Of a DNA stretch of 11,575 bases, positions 1-6,810 are shown in pieces. Each line of letters opens with the position of its first letter. Within the stretch, counting starts at the first letter, position 1. Both the position numbers and the translations under genes were made by a program. The notes under the pieces are model-generated. The model had not been told where the DNA came from. It made no database searches and saw only the letters and a program-made list of their open reading frames with translations. Origin of the DNA: Prevotella sp. UBA6387 (GTDB lineage Bacteria; Bacteroidota; Bacteroidia; Bacteroidales; Bacteroidaceae); the NCBI GenBank assembly GCA_002437565.1, contig DJQL01000045.1, forward strand, positions 1 through 11,575. Direction: 5' to 3'.

Positions 1-323
1 TCCGCCCACACGTTGCGGTCGTATCTTATTCTGACGGTGCTGTAAATCTTTGGCGACGTTCTCACGATTACGATTTCGCGAGCGACCCTCAGTGTGGGGC
101 CAAAGTCTGCGGAGTCTATCGACGAGACGTCAAACTGCGGCTCGCCTTGTGGCAATCCGGGCATGTCGGCCTGCAGCGCGCCCCTCACGATGTCGGCGCT
201 GTCGCCAACAAGCAGAACCTCGTATAACTTACCGCCTGAAGGCGGAAGCAAGCCTCGTCGCTCATCGCATGAGCATAACAGCAGAAAGAGGGATAGCACG
301 AAGAAAAAGGCCTTGTTCGTCAT
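1..323 (-). CDS. DUF4837 family lipoprotein, N-terminal part (runs off the left edge)
   Basis: Reading the minus strand from the ATG at 323-321 gives 107 codons open to the window edge, so the C-terminal part is missing. The product starts with Met-Thr-Asn-Lys, then a hydrophobic stretch and the lipobox Leu-Cys-Ser-Cys, with Cys19 as the likely lipidated residue. This predicts a lipoprotein exported through Sec. The mature start contains GGKLYEVLLVGD, PGLPQGEPQFDV and a later IRYDRNVWA, which I recognise as the pattern of the Bacteroidetes DUF4837 family; no function is established for it that I know of. The start lies 18 bp after the rlmN stop with no promoter between, so the two are probably cotranscribed. 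The family call is from memory of homologues, while the signal sequence and lipobox are directly visible. Confidence 0.8.
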   Translation of the reverse strand, partial: MTNKAFFFVLSLFLLLCSCDERRGLLPPSGGKLYEVLLVGDSADIVRGALQADMPGLPQGEPQFDVSSIDSADFGPTLRVAREIVIVRTSPKIYSTVRIRYDRNVWA

Positions 324-341
324 TGATGCCCTGAAACGTTT

Positions 342-1391
342 TTATTCAGCTCCTTGGCGCTTCGTGCTCAGCAAGCCGCACGCCGCCTCGATGTCTTGAC
401 CTCGGCTCGCCCTGATGGTGCAATAGAAGCCGTGGGCCGTGAGGTAGTCGCGAAACGCCTCCATGTGCTCCTGGCTCGCGCCGTGCAGTGGCACGTCGGG
501 TATCTGGTGGAAACGTATCAAGTTGACATGGCAATCGAGACCTTTCAGCAATCGGCAGATCTCGCGTGCGTGAGTCGTGCTGTCGTTGAGGCCGCCAAAG
601 ACTATATATTCGAACGTGAGACGGCGCTGATGGGAGAAGTCGTAGTCGCGCAAGAGGTCAACCACGTCTTTTATGGCCATTCCCCTCTCTGCCGGCATGA
701 GCTGCTCGCGCTGCTCATGGATTGGCGAGTGGAGGCTTATAGCCACTTGGCAGTCGCTCTCGTTGAGAAATCTCTGGAGCTTGTCCTTCAATCCCACCGA
801 GCTCACGGTGATACGCTTTGGGCTCCATGCCCATCCGTAGGGGGCGGTGAGGATCTGCGTGGAGCGCAACACGCTGTCGAGGTTGTCCATGGGCTCGCCT
901 TGCCCCATGTAGACGATGTTGGTCAGGCTGTCTGCCTCTGGTATGCTGTAAGCCTGGTTCAGGATGTCGGCCACGGTGAGGTAGCCATGGAATCCCTGCT
1001 TGCCTGTCTGACAGAATAGGCAGTTCATCTTGCAGCCCACCTCGCACGACACGCACAACGTGGCGTGGCCTCCCTCCTCGGGTATGTATACCGTCTCCAC
1101 GAAGCGCTTGCGTGAGGTGTCGCCATCGGTCGTCCTCACGGGGAACAGGTATTTCACGGTGCCGTCCTTTGAACGTCGCTGCTCTATCGGGGCCATGCAG
1201 CCTATCTCGTAGTTCTCCGACAGCTTGGCGCGGTTGCCCTTGGAGAGGTTTGTCATCTCGTCGATGCTCTTGACGCGACGCTCGTAAATCCATTTCGCGA
1301 TTTGCGAGCCTGTGAAAGCAGGCATGCCAAGTTGCCTTGCCACGTCTTTCAGCTCGTCGAGAGTGAGACCTAATAGTGTTTTCTTTTCCAT
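342..1391 (-). CDS. rlmN: Dual-specificity RNA methyltransferase RlmN
   Basis: This is a radical-SAM enzyme of 349 residues, full length for the family. It methylates C2 of A2503 in 23S rRNA and of A37 in some tRNAs, using the ping-pong mechanism in which a cysteine carries the methyl group. The CxxxCxxC motif that holds the 4Fe-4S cluster is C120, C124 and C127 (GCKMNCLFC). The two mechanistic cysteines are also present: C113 in TLCVSC, equivalent to E. coli C118, and C338 in IEAACGLL, equivalent to C355. GQGEPMDN and WSPKRITVSSVG fit the SAM-binding core. The start is supported by the N-terminal pattern of Bacteroidetes homologues and by a promoter box just upstream. It diverges from the SpoIID gene and appears to lead an operon with the DUF4837 lipoprotein. 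Nothing is missing. Confidence 0.97.
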   Translation of the reverse strand: MEKKTLLGLTLDELKDVARQLGMPAFTGSQIAKWIYERRVKSIDEMTNLSKGNRAKLSENYEIGCMAPIEQRRSKDGTVKYLFPVRTTDGDTSRKRFVETVYIPEEGGHATLCVSCEVGCKMNCLFCQTGKQGFHGYLTVADILNQAYSIPEADSLTNIVYMGQGEPMDNLDSVLRSTQILTAPYGWAWSPKRITVSSVGLKDKLQRFLNESDCQVAISLHSPIHEQREQLMPAERGMAIKDVVDLLRDYDFSHQRRLTFEYIVFGGLNDSTTHAREICRLLKGLDCHVNLIRFHQIPDVPLHGASQEHMEAFRDYLTAHGFYCTIRASRGQDIEAACGLLSTKRQGAE

Positions 1392-1398
1392 ATACCTG

Positions 1399-1406
1399 CA
1401 AAGTTA
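1399..1406 (-). promoter_or_regulatory. Promoter -7 box for rlmN
   Basis: On the minus strand this reads TAACTTTG, an exact match to the Bacteroidota -7 element TAnnTTTG. Only 7 nt separate it from the rlmN ATG, so transcription should begin at or a few bases before the start codon. I see no clear -33 TTG at the usual distance. Confidence 0.6.
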
Positions 1407-1424
1407 CGAAAGTTTATTGAATTT

Positions 1425-1459
1425 TTGTGGTGATAACTAATATAAAAACTCTACCTTTG
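1425..1459 (+). promoter_or_regulatory. Promoter for the SpoIID-permease operon
   Basis: TACCTTTG at 1452-1459 matches the Bacteroidota -7 element TAnnTTTG exactly. A TTG at 1425-1427 could be the -33 element, but the 24 bp spacing is longer than the usual 19-21. The predicted transcript start is near 1465, leaving about 20 nt of leader. It lies back to back with the rlmN promoter in a 92 bp gap. Confidence 0.65.
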
Positions 1460-1483
1460 CATAAATAAGAAATCCCTGAAACC

Positions 1484-2752
1484 ATGATAAAAAAATATGA
1501 AGGCACGCCATTGGTGAGTGTCGGCATCGTCGGAGCCGAGAGCATTACGTTCACGCTCAACGGATATGGTGCCAGCAGCGGCGCCCACACGGCCACCATT
1601 CGCAATGGGTTGATACAGTATGACGGCAAGGCTCACATGCGGCTCTGCTTCAAGCCTCAGTCGCCCACCGACAGCTTCTCGCTTGAGGATGTCGTCATCG
1701 GTGTCAACTTCCATTGGCAACGACTTGAGACGCAAACATTTCGCGGGTCGCTCCGTCTCTTGGCCGATGGTGGCAAGATATGGGCCATCAACGACCTGCC
1801 CGTGGAAGATTATCTCGAGAGCGTCATCTCAAGCGAGATGAGTGCGCAATCGAGCCTTCCGCTCCTCATGGCGCATGCCGTCATCTCGCGCTCGTGGCTG
1901 ATGAGCCAGATCGACGGCAAGTCTTCGCCCAATACGCAGGAGACTCACGGCGACGCCTTCATCCGCTGGTACGACCACACCGACCACACGCTCTTCGACG
2001 TGTGCGCCGACGATCACTGCCAACGCTACCAGGGCATCACCAAGGAAACGAGCCCCAACGTGGCTGAGGCCATCAGGCGCACGCGCGGCGAACTGCTGAC
2101 TTATGGCGGCGAGATATGCGACGCGCGATTCTCCAAATGCTGCGGAGGCGCGATGGAGGAGTTCCAGTATTGCTGGGACGACACGCCGAAGCCATATCTC
2201 AAGGGCATTGGCGACACGCCCGAGGAGACCATCCCCGACCTTACCGTCGAGGAGAACGCGCGCAAGTGGATTCTCAGCAGCCCGAAGAGCTTTTGCAACA
2301 CAAGCGACAAGCGCGTGCTGAGCCAAGTGCTCAACGACTACGACCAGGAGACGACCGACTTTTACAGGTGGCGCGTGAGCTACTCGCAGGACGAGTTGTC
2401 CAGGCTCGTGGAGAAGAAACTCGGGGCGGGACTGGGCACCGTCACAGACTTGCAGCCGCTCAAGCGCGGCACGAGCGGCAGAATTTGCGAGCTGAGGATA
2501 GTGGGAACCAAGAAAACCATAGTCGTTGGCAAGGAGCTGGAGATACGTCGCTCCTTGAGCGAGACGCACCTTTACAGTTCGGCGTTCGTCGTGGAAAAGC
2601 ATGGCGACACCTTCGAGCTCGTTGGAGCCGGATGGGGGCACGGCGTAGGGTTGTGCCAGATAGGCGCGGCTGTCATGGGCGACCAAGGCTATGGCTATGA
2701 TGAGATACTGAAACATTATTATCCAGGGGCAGAGATAGAAAAGGCATGGTAG
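1484..2752 (+). CDS. SpoIID/LytB domain protein without a signal peptide
   Basis: The 422-residue protein carries the SpoIID fold, known in sporulating Firmicutes as a lytic transglycosylase acting on denuded glycan strands and in LytB as an amidase enhancer. Visible motifs are VEDYLESVISSEM (106-118), with Glu118 where the family's catalytic acid is expected; H168-x5-C174-x3-H178-C179, resembling the two-His two-Cys zinc site of SpoIID; FSKCCGG (216-222), in place of the usual Ser/Thr-Gly-Gly loop; and GWGHGVGLCQIGAA (383-396), the family signature near the C terminus. The first 30 residues hold no hydrophobic signal segment, and the promoter 25 bp upstream leaves no room for one. The last codons overlap the start of the permease gene. 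Domain membership is firm. The substrate and the compartment where it acts are unknown, and a sporulation role is unlikely in this phylum. Confidence 0.9.
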   Translation: MIKKYEGTPLVSVGIVGAESITFTLNGYGASSGAHTATIRNGLIQYDGKAHMRLCFKPQSPTDSFSLEDVVIGVNFHWQRLETQTFRGSLRLLADGGKIWAINDLPVEDYLESVISSEMSAQSSLPLLMAHAVISRSWLMSQIDGKSSPNTQETHGDAFIRWYDHTDHTLFDVCADDHCQRYQGITKETSPNVAEAIRRTRGELLTYGGEICDARFSKCCGGAMEEFQYCWDDTPKPYLKGIGDTPEETIPDLTVEENARKWILSSPKSFCNTSDKRVLSQVLNDYDQETTDFYRWRVSYSQDELSRLVEKKLGAGLGTVTDLQPLKRGTSGRICELRIVGTKKTIVVGKELEIRRSLSETHLYSSAFVVEKHGDTFELVGAGWGHGVGLCQIGAAVMGDQGYGYDEILKHYYPGAEIEKAW

Positions 2753-4077
2753 AAACACGTAACGACAACAAACAATACACTACTGGCGGCCACAACCATG
2801 GAAAGGGGCGCAAGCCATGGGCATGGGTGCCGTCGCTCGCCTTTGCCGACGGATTGCCCCTTGTGGCGGTCATGGCGGTGTCGCTCATCTTTTATAAGCA
2901 GATGGGACTGTCCAACGCCGCTATCACGTTTTATACCTCGTGGATGTACCTTCCGTGGATTTTGAAGCCCGTCTGGAGCCCTTTCATCGACCTGGTGAAG
3001 ACCAAGAGGTGGTGGATCCTCGCCATGCAGCTCTTGCTGGGCGCGGCATTCGGCGGCGTGGCTTTCACCATACCCACGGCATATTGGCTGCAATGCACGC
3101 TGTTCTTCTTCTGGGTGGCCGCCTTCACGGGGGCGTCTCACTGCGTGGCCGCCGACGGCTTCTATCTGCTCGCCCTCAACGAGCGTCAGCAGGCTTGGTA
3201 CATGGGCATACGCCAGGTGGGCGATCGCCTCGCCACGATCATAGGCCAAGGCGTGCTGGTGATGGTGGCCGGCAACCTGCAGGTCATCTTCCGTGGCTCC
3301 ATAAGCTATTCGTGGAGCCTCACGTTCTATGGGCTGGCGGGCATTTTCATCATGCTATGGCTATGGCACTCCTATGCTCTGCCTCACGCTCGCGACGACC
3401 GCAGCCGTCCAGTAGTGAGCGTCAGTTCCATATTGAGCGGTTGTGCCCTCACCTTTCGCACGTTCATGCGCAAGCCCGACATAGTGTTGGCCTTGTGCTT
3501 CATAGTGCTTTTCCGGTTGCCCGAGGCCTTGCTCTCAAAGGTGAGCCCCTTGTTTCTTATTGACGCGCCACACAATGGCGGCCTCGGCCTTGCCCCGCAG
3601 GAATACGGCCTCGTGCAGGGCACCGTGGGTATGATAGGAATGATTCTGGGCTCCATCGTGGGAGGCATAGCCGTGAGCCGCCATGGACTGAGGCGATGGC
3701 TCTATCCAATGGCGGCGGCCTATTCCGTTCCGTCTGTCATATACATTATCCTGTCGTATGCCATGCCTGGGAGCCTGGCCGTGGTGTCGGTGGCGGTGTT
3801 CACCGAGCAGGCCGGCGTGGGCTTTGGCATCACGGCCTACATGATGTTCCTGATATACTACAACCGTGGCGAGTTTCGCACGTCACACTATGCCATGGCA
3901 TCGGCCACGATGACGCTGGCGCTCATGCTGCCTGGCCTCGTGGCCGGGGGCATGGAGGAGGCTCTCGGCTACCGCCGGTTCTTCTTGCTCACGCTCGTCA
4001 CCATGGCGGCCACATGGGCCGTGGTGGCAATGGTAAGGCGCAGGATGGGATATATGCTCGACAACGAGGTGGATTGA
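2746..4077 (+). CDS. AmpG-like MFS permease, probable muropeptide or MurNAc importer
   Basis: The 443-residue membrane protein has about twelve hydrophobic segments. After a short polar N terminus (1-25) comes the AmpG-type first half, including LPWILKPVWSPFIDL (69-83) and TKRWW. AmpG carries GlcNAc-anhydroMurNAc peptides into the cytoplasm for cell-wall recycling. Related Bacteroidetes permeases are reported to import MurNAc (the MurT type in Tannerella), so the exact substrate cannot be fixed from sequence. The start codon overlaps the last 7 bases of the SpoIID gene (ATGGTAG), which predicts translational coupling and supports a shared job in peptidoglycan turnover. A nearby ATG at 2799 is out of frame. 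Calling it an inner-membrane MFS/AmpG-family importer is strongly supported; calling it AmpG itself is not. Confidence 0.87.
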   Translation: MVETRNDNKQYTTGGHNHGKGRKPWAWVPSLAFADGLPLVAVMAVSLIFYKQMGLSNAAITFYTSWMYLPWILKPVWSPFIDLVKTKRWWILAMQLLLGAAFGGVAFTIPTAYWLQCTLFFFWVAAFTGASHCVAADGFYLLALNERQQAWYMGIRQVGDRLATIIGQGVLVMVAGNLQVIFRGSISYSWSLTFYGLAGIFIMLWLWHSYALPHARDDRSRPVVSVSSILSGCALTFRTFMRKPDIVLALCFIVLFRLPEALLSKVSPLFLIDAPHNGGLGLAPQEYGLVQGTVGMIGMILGSIVGGIAVSRHGLRRWLYPMAAAYSVPSVIYIILSYAMPGSLAVVSVAVFTEQAGVGFGITAYMMFLIYYNRGEFRTSHYAMASATMTLALMLPGLVAGGMEEALGYRRFFLLTLVTMAATWAVVAMVRRRMGYMLDNEVD

Positions 4078-4108
4078 ACAGAGACAAGACATAGAAAAAA
4101 TCTTGAAA

Positions 4109-5224
4109 ATGAAGCATTGGCTTATGACAATGGTTCTCGGCGTGGCTATGGCCAGCGCCGGGGCGCAATCGGTTGACAATCGCGCGGTGGGTTACAGCGT
4201 GCGCTACGAGAAAGAGCATCTCTTCTTGCAGAAAGACTCGGGGCTCAACGTGGTTGATTACGACATTGAGTGGCCGGAGGTGGTGGGCTACAGCCATGTG
4301 CCTACGTTGCAACGGTTCATCAGCCAAGCCCTTACGGGCAAGGCCACTCTCGGTTTCGACTCGCTCGCGACAACCATTCGCCAAAGATATGGCAAGCCAG
4401 TGACCAAGATGTTTGACAAGATTCCCGACGACCGACGTTTCTGCTACGTCATGGCCTCGGCGCGCGTCGTCGGCTATGAGCCTAACCATTGGATTGCCTA
4501 TCACGTGGGCTTGAAGGTCGCGCCAGGCAAGTTGTCGGCGTTCCAGGCCGAGGCAGACGACAGGGTGGTGGTCTGTGACCTTGCAACAGGGAAGATGCAT
4601 TATGCGAGTAATCTCGTCAGTTCGAACATAATGAACCGCAACGAGCCACAGGGTTTCTATGACTTGCTATTTCAACCCCTTGACGACAACTTTTTCAACG
4701 CCATGACCGCTTATGAGATTGATGGCGTGTGGGTCACAAGGGGGCAGTTGTGCTTCCTCATAAAGGCCACCTCGCCGGACGCGAGCAAAACATACATTGC
4801 GTCCATGCCTCTCGATGCTTATTCCTATGCGCTCAGCAGGCAGGGCAAGAGGCTTTTCACCAAAAAGGCGGAGCTGTTGAGCCCACAGGTGGTAGCGCAG
4901 CAAAATGTTATGGAAGGCGACTCCATATATAGTAATGTAGAGAAGCAACCCGAGATGAAAGGCGGCAGCGATGCCTTGAGGCAATATCTCAGCCACGTGA
5001 GCCAGCCTGCCGTGCGATTGGCAGGGCCAGTGAAGGTATACACCAGTTTCGTGGTCGACAAGAACGGCAAGGTGCGTGATGTGTGCGTGTTGCAGCCCGT
5101 GGATCCTGTCATCGACCGTCATGCCGCCCAGACGGTAAAGGGCATGCCCAGCTTCACGCCTGGACAGCACTGCGGCAAGAACGTCTTGGTGAGGATGTAT
5201 ATGCCCATCACATACCAGCCTTGA
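4109..5224 (+). CDS. Secreted protein with a TonB C-terminal domain
   Basis: I choose the ATG at 4109 over a TTG at 4103. It gives 371 residues beginning with a typical signal peptide (MKHWLMTMVLGVAMASAGA) and a likely cleavage after Ala19. Residues 279-371 match the TonB C-terminal domain: GGSDALRQYL (285-294), then VYTSFVVDKNGKVRDVCVL and a closing SFTPGQHCGKNVLVRMYMPI. TonB domains bind outer-membrane transporters or other envelope partners. There is no lasting membrane anchor and no proline-rich spacer, so this is not a classical energy transducer. The middle region (about 45-175) faintly resembles the DUF4163/DUF3298 arrangement of RsiV or PdaC-like proteins: DYDIEWPEVVGY, and later VVCDLATGK. 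That resemblance is tentative. It begins 31 bp after the permease gene with no promoter box visible, so it is probably the third gene of that operon. Confidence 0.8.
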   Translation: MKHWLMTMVLGVAMASAGAQSVDNRAVGYSVRYEKEHLFLQKDSGLNVVDYDIEWPEVVGYSHVPTLQRFISQALTGKATLGFDSLATTIRQRYGKPVTKMFDKIPDDRRFCYVMASARVVGYEPNHWIAYHVGLKVAPGKLSAFQAEADDRVVVCDLATGKMHYASNLVSSNIMNRNEPQGFYDLLFQPLDDNFFNAMTAYEIDGVWVTRGQLCFLIKATSPDASKTYIASMPLDAYSYALSRQGKRLFTKKAELLSPQVVAQQNVMEGDSIYSNVEKQPEMKGGSDALRQYLSHVSQPAVRLAGPVKVYTSFVVDKNGKVRDVCVLQPVDPVIDRHAAQTVKGMPSFTPGQHCGKNVLVRMYMPITYQP

Positions 5225-5633
5225 TTGATAGATTGTTAGCAAAAAAGGTTCTTTATGCTGCTTTAGCTGTCAAAAACATATCGAAAAAGCGCATAAAATA
5301 GTATTGCGGTAACAATTTGAAACTTATGGTCTTTGATGTATGTCAAGAATAATAATAAGGATATTCTTTACACTAACATTCGATTTCCATGACGATAATC
5401 TCAGATGACATTCTTGTACGGATAGTTCATCATAAGATGATTTGTGACAAATAGTAAGTGGTCTTTCGTAATATAAGGCTATATCGGAGTAGTCGCTTTG
5501 CAAAGTGTAAGCAAAAGGGGCGTTTCTTTGCTAATCCTAAGAAAAAAGTATATGGATAAGTAATAGTTTTCTGATAGTGAAAAATAATAATAAAATAACG
5601 TTAAGAGAAAGAACAATCTACATGAAAAATGCA
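5225..5633 (+). other. AT-rich intergenic region without a supported gene
   Basis: About 400 bp, clearly lower in G+C than the flanking genes and with stops in all useful frames; the one minus-strand open frame (5479-5667) is low-complexity and hydrophobic and I do not believe it. Small inverted repeats are present: TCATC/GATGA at 5427-5440, ATTTG/CAAAT at 5440-5452, the palindrome CTTTGCAAAG at 5496-5505, and AGCAAA/TTTGCT at 5510-5532. None has the form of a strong terminator. The only promoter box seen is the one at 5634. Confidence 0.6.
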
Positions 5634-5641
5634 TATCTTTG
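5634..5641 (+). promoter_or_regulatory. Promoter -7 box for the 5686 gene
   Basis: TATCTTTG is an exact match to the Bacteroidota -7 element. Transcription would start near 5647, about 40 nt before the ATG at 5686. I see no convincing TTG at -33. The box overlaps the first codons of a possible upstream ATG at 5629, which rules that start out. Confidence 0.6.
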
Positions 5642-5670
5642 CAACAGAAAACAAAAAGGACCAACAAACT

Positions 5671-5678
5671 GAAAGGAG
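5671..5678 (+). promoter_or_regulatory. Shine-Dalgarno-like site deciding the start at 5686
   Basis: GAAAGGAG ends 7 nt before the ATG at 5686. Purine-rich sites this good are not the rule in this phylum. It favours 5686 over the in-frame ATG at 5629, and the signal peptide begins at exactly that residue. Confidence 0.6.
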
Positions 5679-5685
5679 CAGCCTT

Positions 5686-6198
5686 ATGAAAAAGATGATT
5701 TTGATGTCAGCCATGTTGCTGACGACAGTGGTGAGTTTCGGACGTGGTCGCATTAGCGAGAACGCAAAGGTGGTGAGCGACACCATTTACTATGCGGCCA
5801 ATAACCTGAGCGTGAAGAACGCACAAGACGCAGCGTACTATCGCATACTGAAGACGCAGCGGAGTGGCATGCAGAAGGAAGACGTTTTCCAAGACTATTA
5901 CATGAATGGAAACCTGCGCGCCGAGGGTGGTTACTCTTTCATCGACCTGAGCAACGACAAGAACACTATGCTCAACGGTGAGGTGACGACATACTACCAG
6001 AACGGTAAGGAAAAGCTGCATGGCACATACGTCAACGGAAAGCGCAACGGATACTTTACCCTGCAGCTACGTGATGGAGGCGTGGCCGTGGTGGCATACG
6101 ACAACGGCAAGTCACGCTACGACTACTTCATGGTGACGATGCCAGACGGCACGCAGGAGAAGCGCCCGTTGAGCGACATTAAGAAGTTGCTGGATTGA
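5686..6198 (+). CDS. Small secreted protein with YwqK/MORN-like repeats
   Basis: The 170-residue product starts MKKMILMSAMLLTTVVSFG, a signal peptide; no lipobox cysteine follows. Residues about 68-140 hold repeats of the kind found in YwqK-like and MORN-variant proteins: DYYMNGNLRAEGGY, TTYYQNGKEKLHGTYVNGKRNGY, then AYDNGK. These short beta-hairpin units (Y-x-NGK-x-x-x-G-x-Y) occur in many Bacteroidetes envelope proteins, mostly of unknown role; the name 'antitoxin component' sometimes attached to YwqK is not supported here because there is no toxin partner. The gene stands alone, with its own promoter box at 5634 and a strong hairpin at 6300-6337, and converges on the minus-strand S4 gene. 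Function is unknown; a periplasmic or exported location is inferred from the signal peptide. Confidence 0.75.
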   Translation: MKKMILMSAMLLTTVVSFGRGRISENAKVVSDTIYYAANNLSVKNAQDAAYYRILKTQRSGMQKEDVFQDYYMNGNLRAEGGYSFIDLSNDKNTMLNGEVTTYYQNGKEKLHGTYVNGKRNGYFTLQLRDGGVAVVAYDNGKSRYDYFMVTMPDGTQEKRPLSDIKKLLD

Positions 6199-6299
6199 AA
6201 GAATATCTACACGACTAAAAAGAAGACATAATCTCTCTTACAATAATATACACTTTTATGATAAAGATGGTTCTTGGCGATTGACCAAGGACAGAATCT

Positions 6300-6337
6300 A
6301 CAAGGGCCTCGCATTCGTGAGAATGTGGGGCCCTTGT
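6300..6337 (+). terminator. Long hairpin between convergent genes, probable terminator of the 5686 gene
   Basis: Arms 6300-6316 and 6321-6337 pair over 17 bp around a GTGA tetraloop (GNRA type). Two pairs (6309 with 6328, 6311 with 6326) are G-U wobbles when read as plus-strand RNA but would be C-A mismatches on the minus strand, so the hairpin fits plus-strand transcription. No proper U-tract follows, so it may act as a 3'-end stabiliser instead. A smaller 7 bp stem lies just upstream at 6271-6291. Confidence 0.6.
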
Positions 6338-6372
6338 CATTGTATGCTTATCGTGTGTATAAGTAAAGGATG

Positions 6373-6810
6373 TCATTCGTCATCGTCCCAGCCAAACATC
6401 ACGGGGTCGGTGAAGGCATCGAGCTGGCGGCGCTCCTTCTTCGTCGGGCGCCCCGTGCCGCGTTGCCTGTCCACGAAGCCGCTGATGCGGCTCATCTCCA
6501 GTTTCTCGTATTCTTCTTGTGGCGTGACGTTCTCATAGACCTGTGGCAGCAATTTCGCTCCAACGCGTGTCTCAAGGCAAGCGAGAACCTTAAACGAATA
6601 CGTGATTGGTGGCTTGCGCACGCTTACCACGTCGCCAGCCTTTATGGTGTGGCTTGGCTTCACCGTAGCACCGTCGATGGTGACACGGCTGTTCTTTATC
6701 GCTTCCACGGCTTGCGAGCGCGTCTTGTAGACCCTTGCCGCCCAGAGCCACTTGTCGATTCGCGCCGAGTCGCCAAACTTCGGCATGTGAGGAATAGATC
6801 CGGCTGTCAT
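6373..6810 (-). CDS. Hsp15-like S4-domain RNA-binding protein
   Basis: The 145-residue protein opens with an S4 RNA-binding domain (about residues 17-65): RIDKWLWAARVYKTRSQA, then VTIDGATVKPSHTIKAGDVV. A basic region follows (RQRGTGRPTKKERR) and an acidic end (WDDDE). This is the layout of Hsp15 (HslR of E. coli), a heat-shock protein that binds stalled 50S subunits still carrying peptidyl-tRNA and helps recycle them. The ATG at 6810 overlaps the pth stop as ATGA, a classic coupling arrangement, so I keep that start; an in-frame ATG at residue 9 (6786) sits nearer the conserved domain and is possible. The pairing with pth is functionally sensible, as both deal with peptidyl-tRNA left by failed translation. 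Confidence 0.87.
   Translation of the reverse strand: MTAGSIPHMPKFGDSARIDKWLWAARVYKTRSQAVEAIKNSRVTIDGATVKPSHTIKAGDVVSVRKPPITYSFKVLACLETRVGAKLLPQVYENVTPQEEYEKLEMSRISGFVDRQRGTGRPTKKERRQLDAFTDPVMFGWDDDE

Noticed and set aside
1484..2752. Sporulation role suggested by the SpoIID name
   Set aside because: The organism appears to be a Bacteroidales, a group that does not form endospores, and no other sporulation gene is present.
1829..2758. Minus-strand open frame of 309 codons opposite the SpoIID gene
   Set aside because: Antisense shadow with no family features; the plus-strand SpoIID motifs are decisive.
4103..4108. TTG start at 4103 for the TonB-domain protein
   Set aside because: An ATG two codons later begins a standard signal peptide; nothing favours TTG.
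3998..4600. Minus-strand open frame of 200 codons across the permease and TonB-domain genes
   Set aside because: It overlaps two genes with clear domains and shows no domain of its own.
5252..5297. Inverted repeat TTTATGC/GCATAAA after the TonB-domain gene as a terminator
   Set aside because: The arms are 7 bp and AT-rich with a loop of about 32 nt, and no U-tract follows.
5629..5685. Upstream start at 5629 for the YwqK-like gene
   Set aside because: The promoter -7 box (5634-5641) lies within those codons, and the signal peptide and ribosome site fit 5686.
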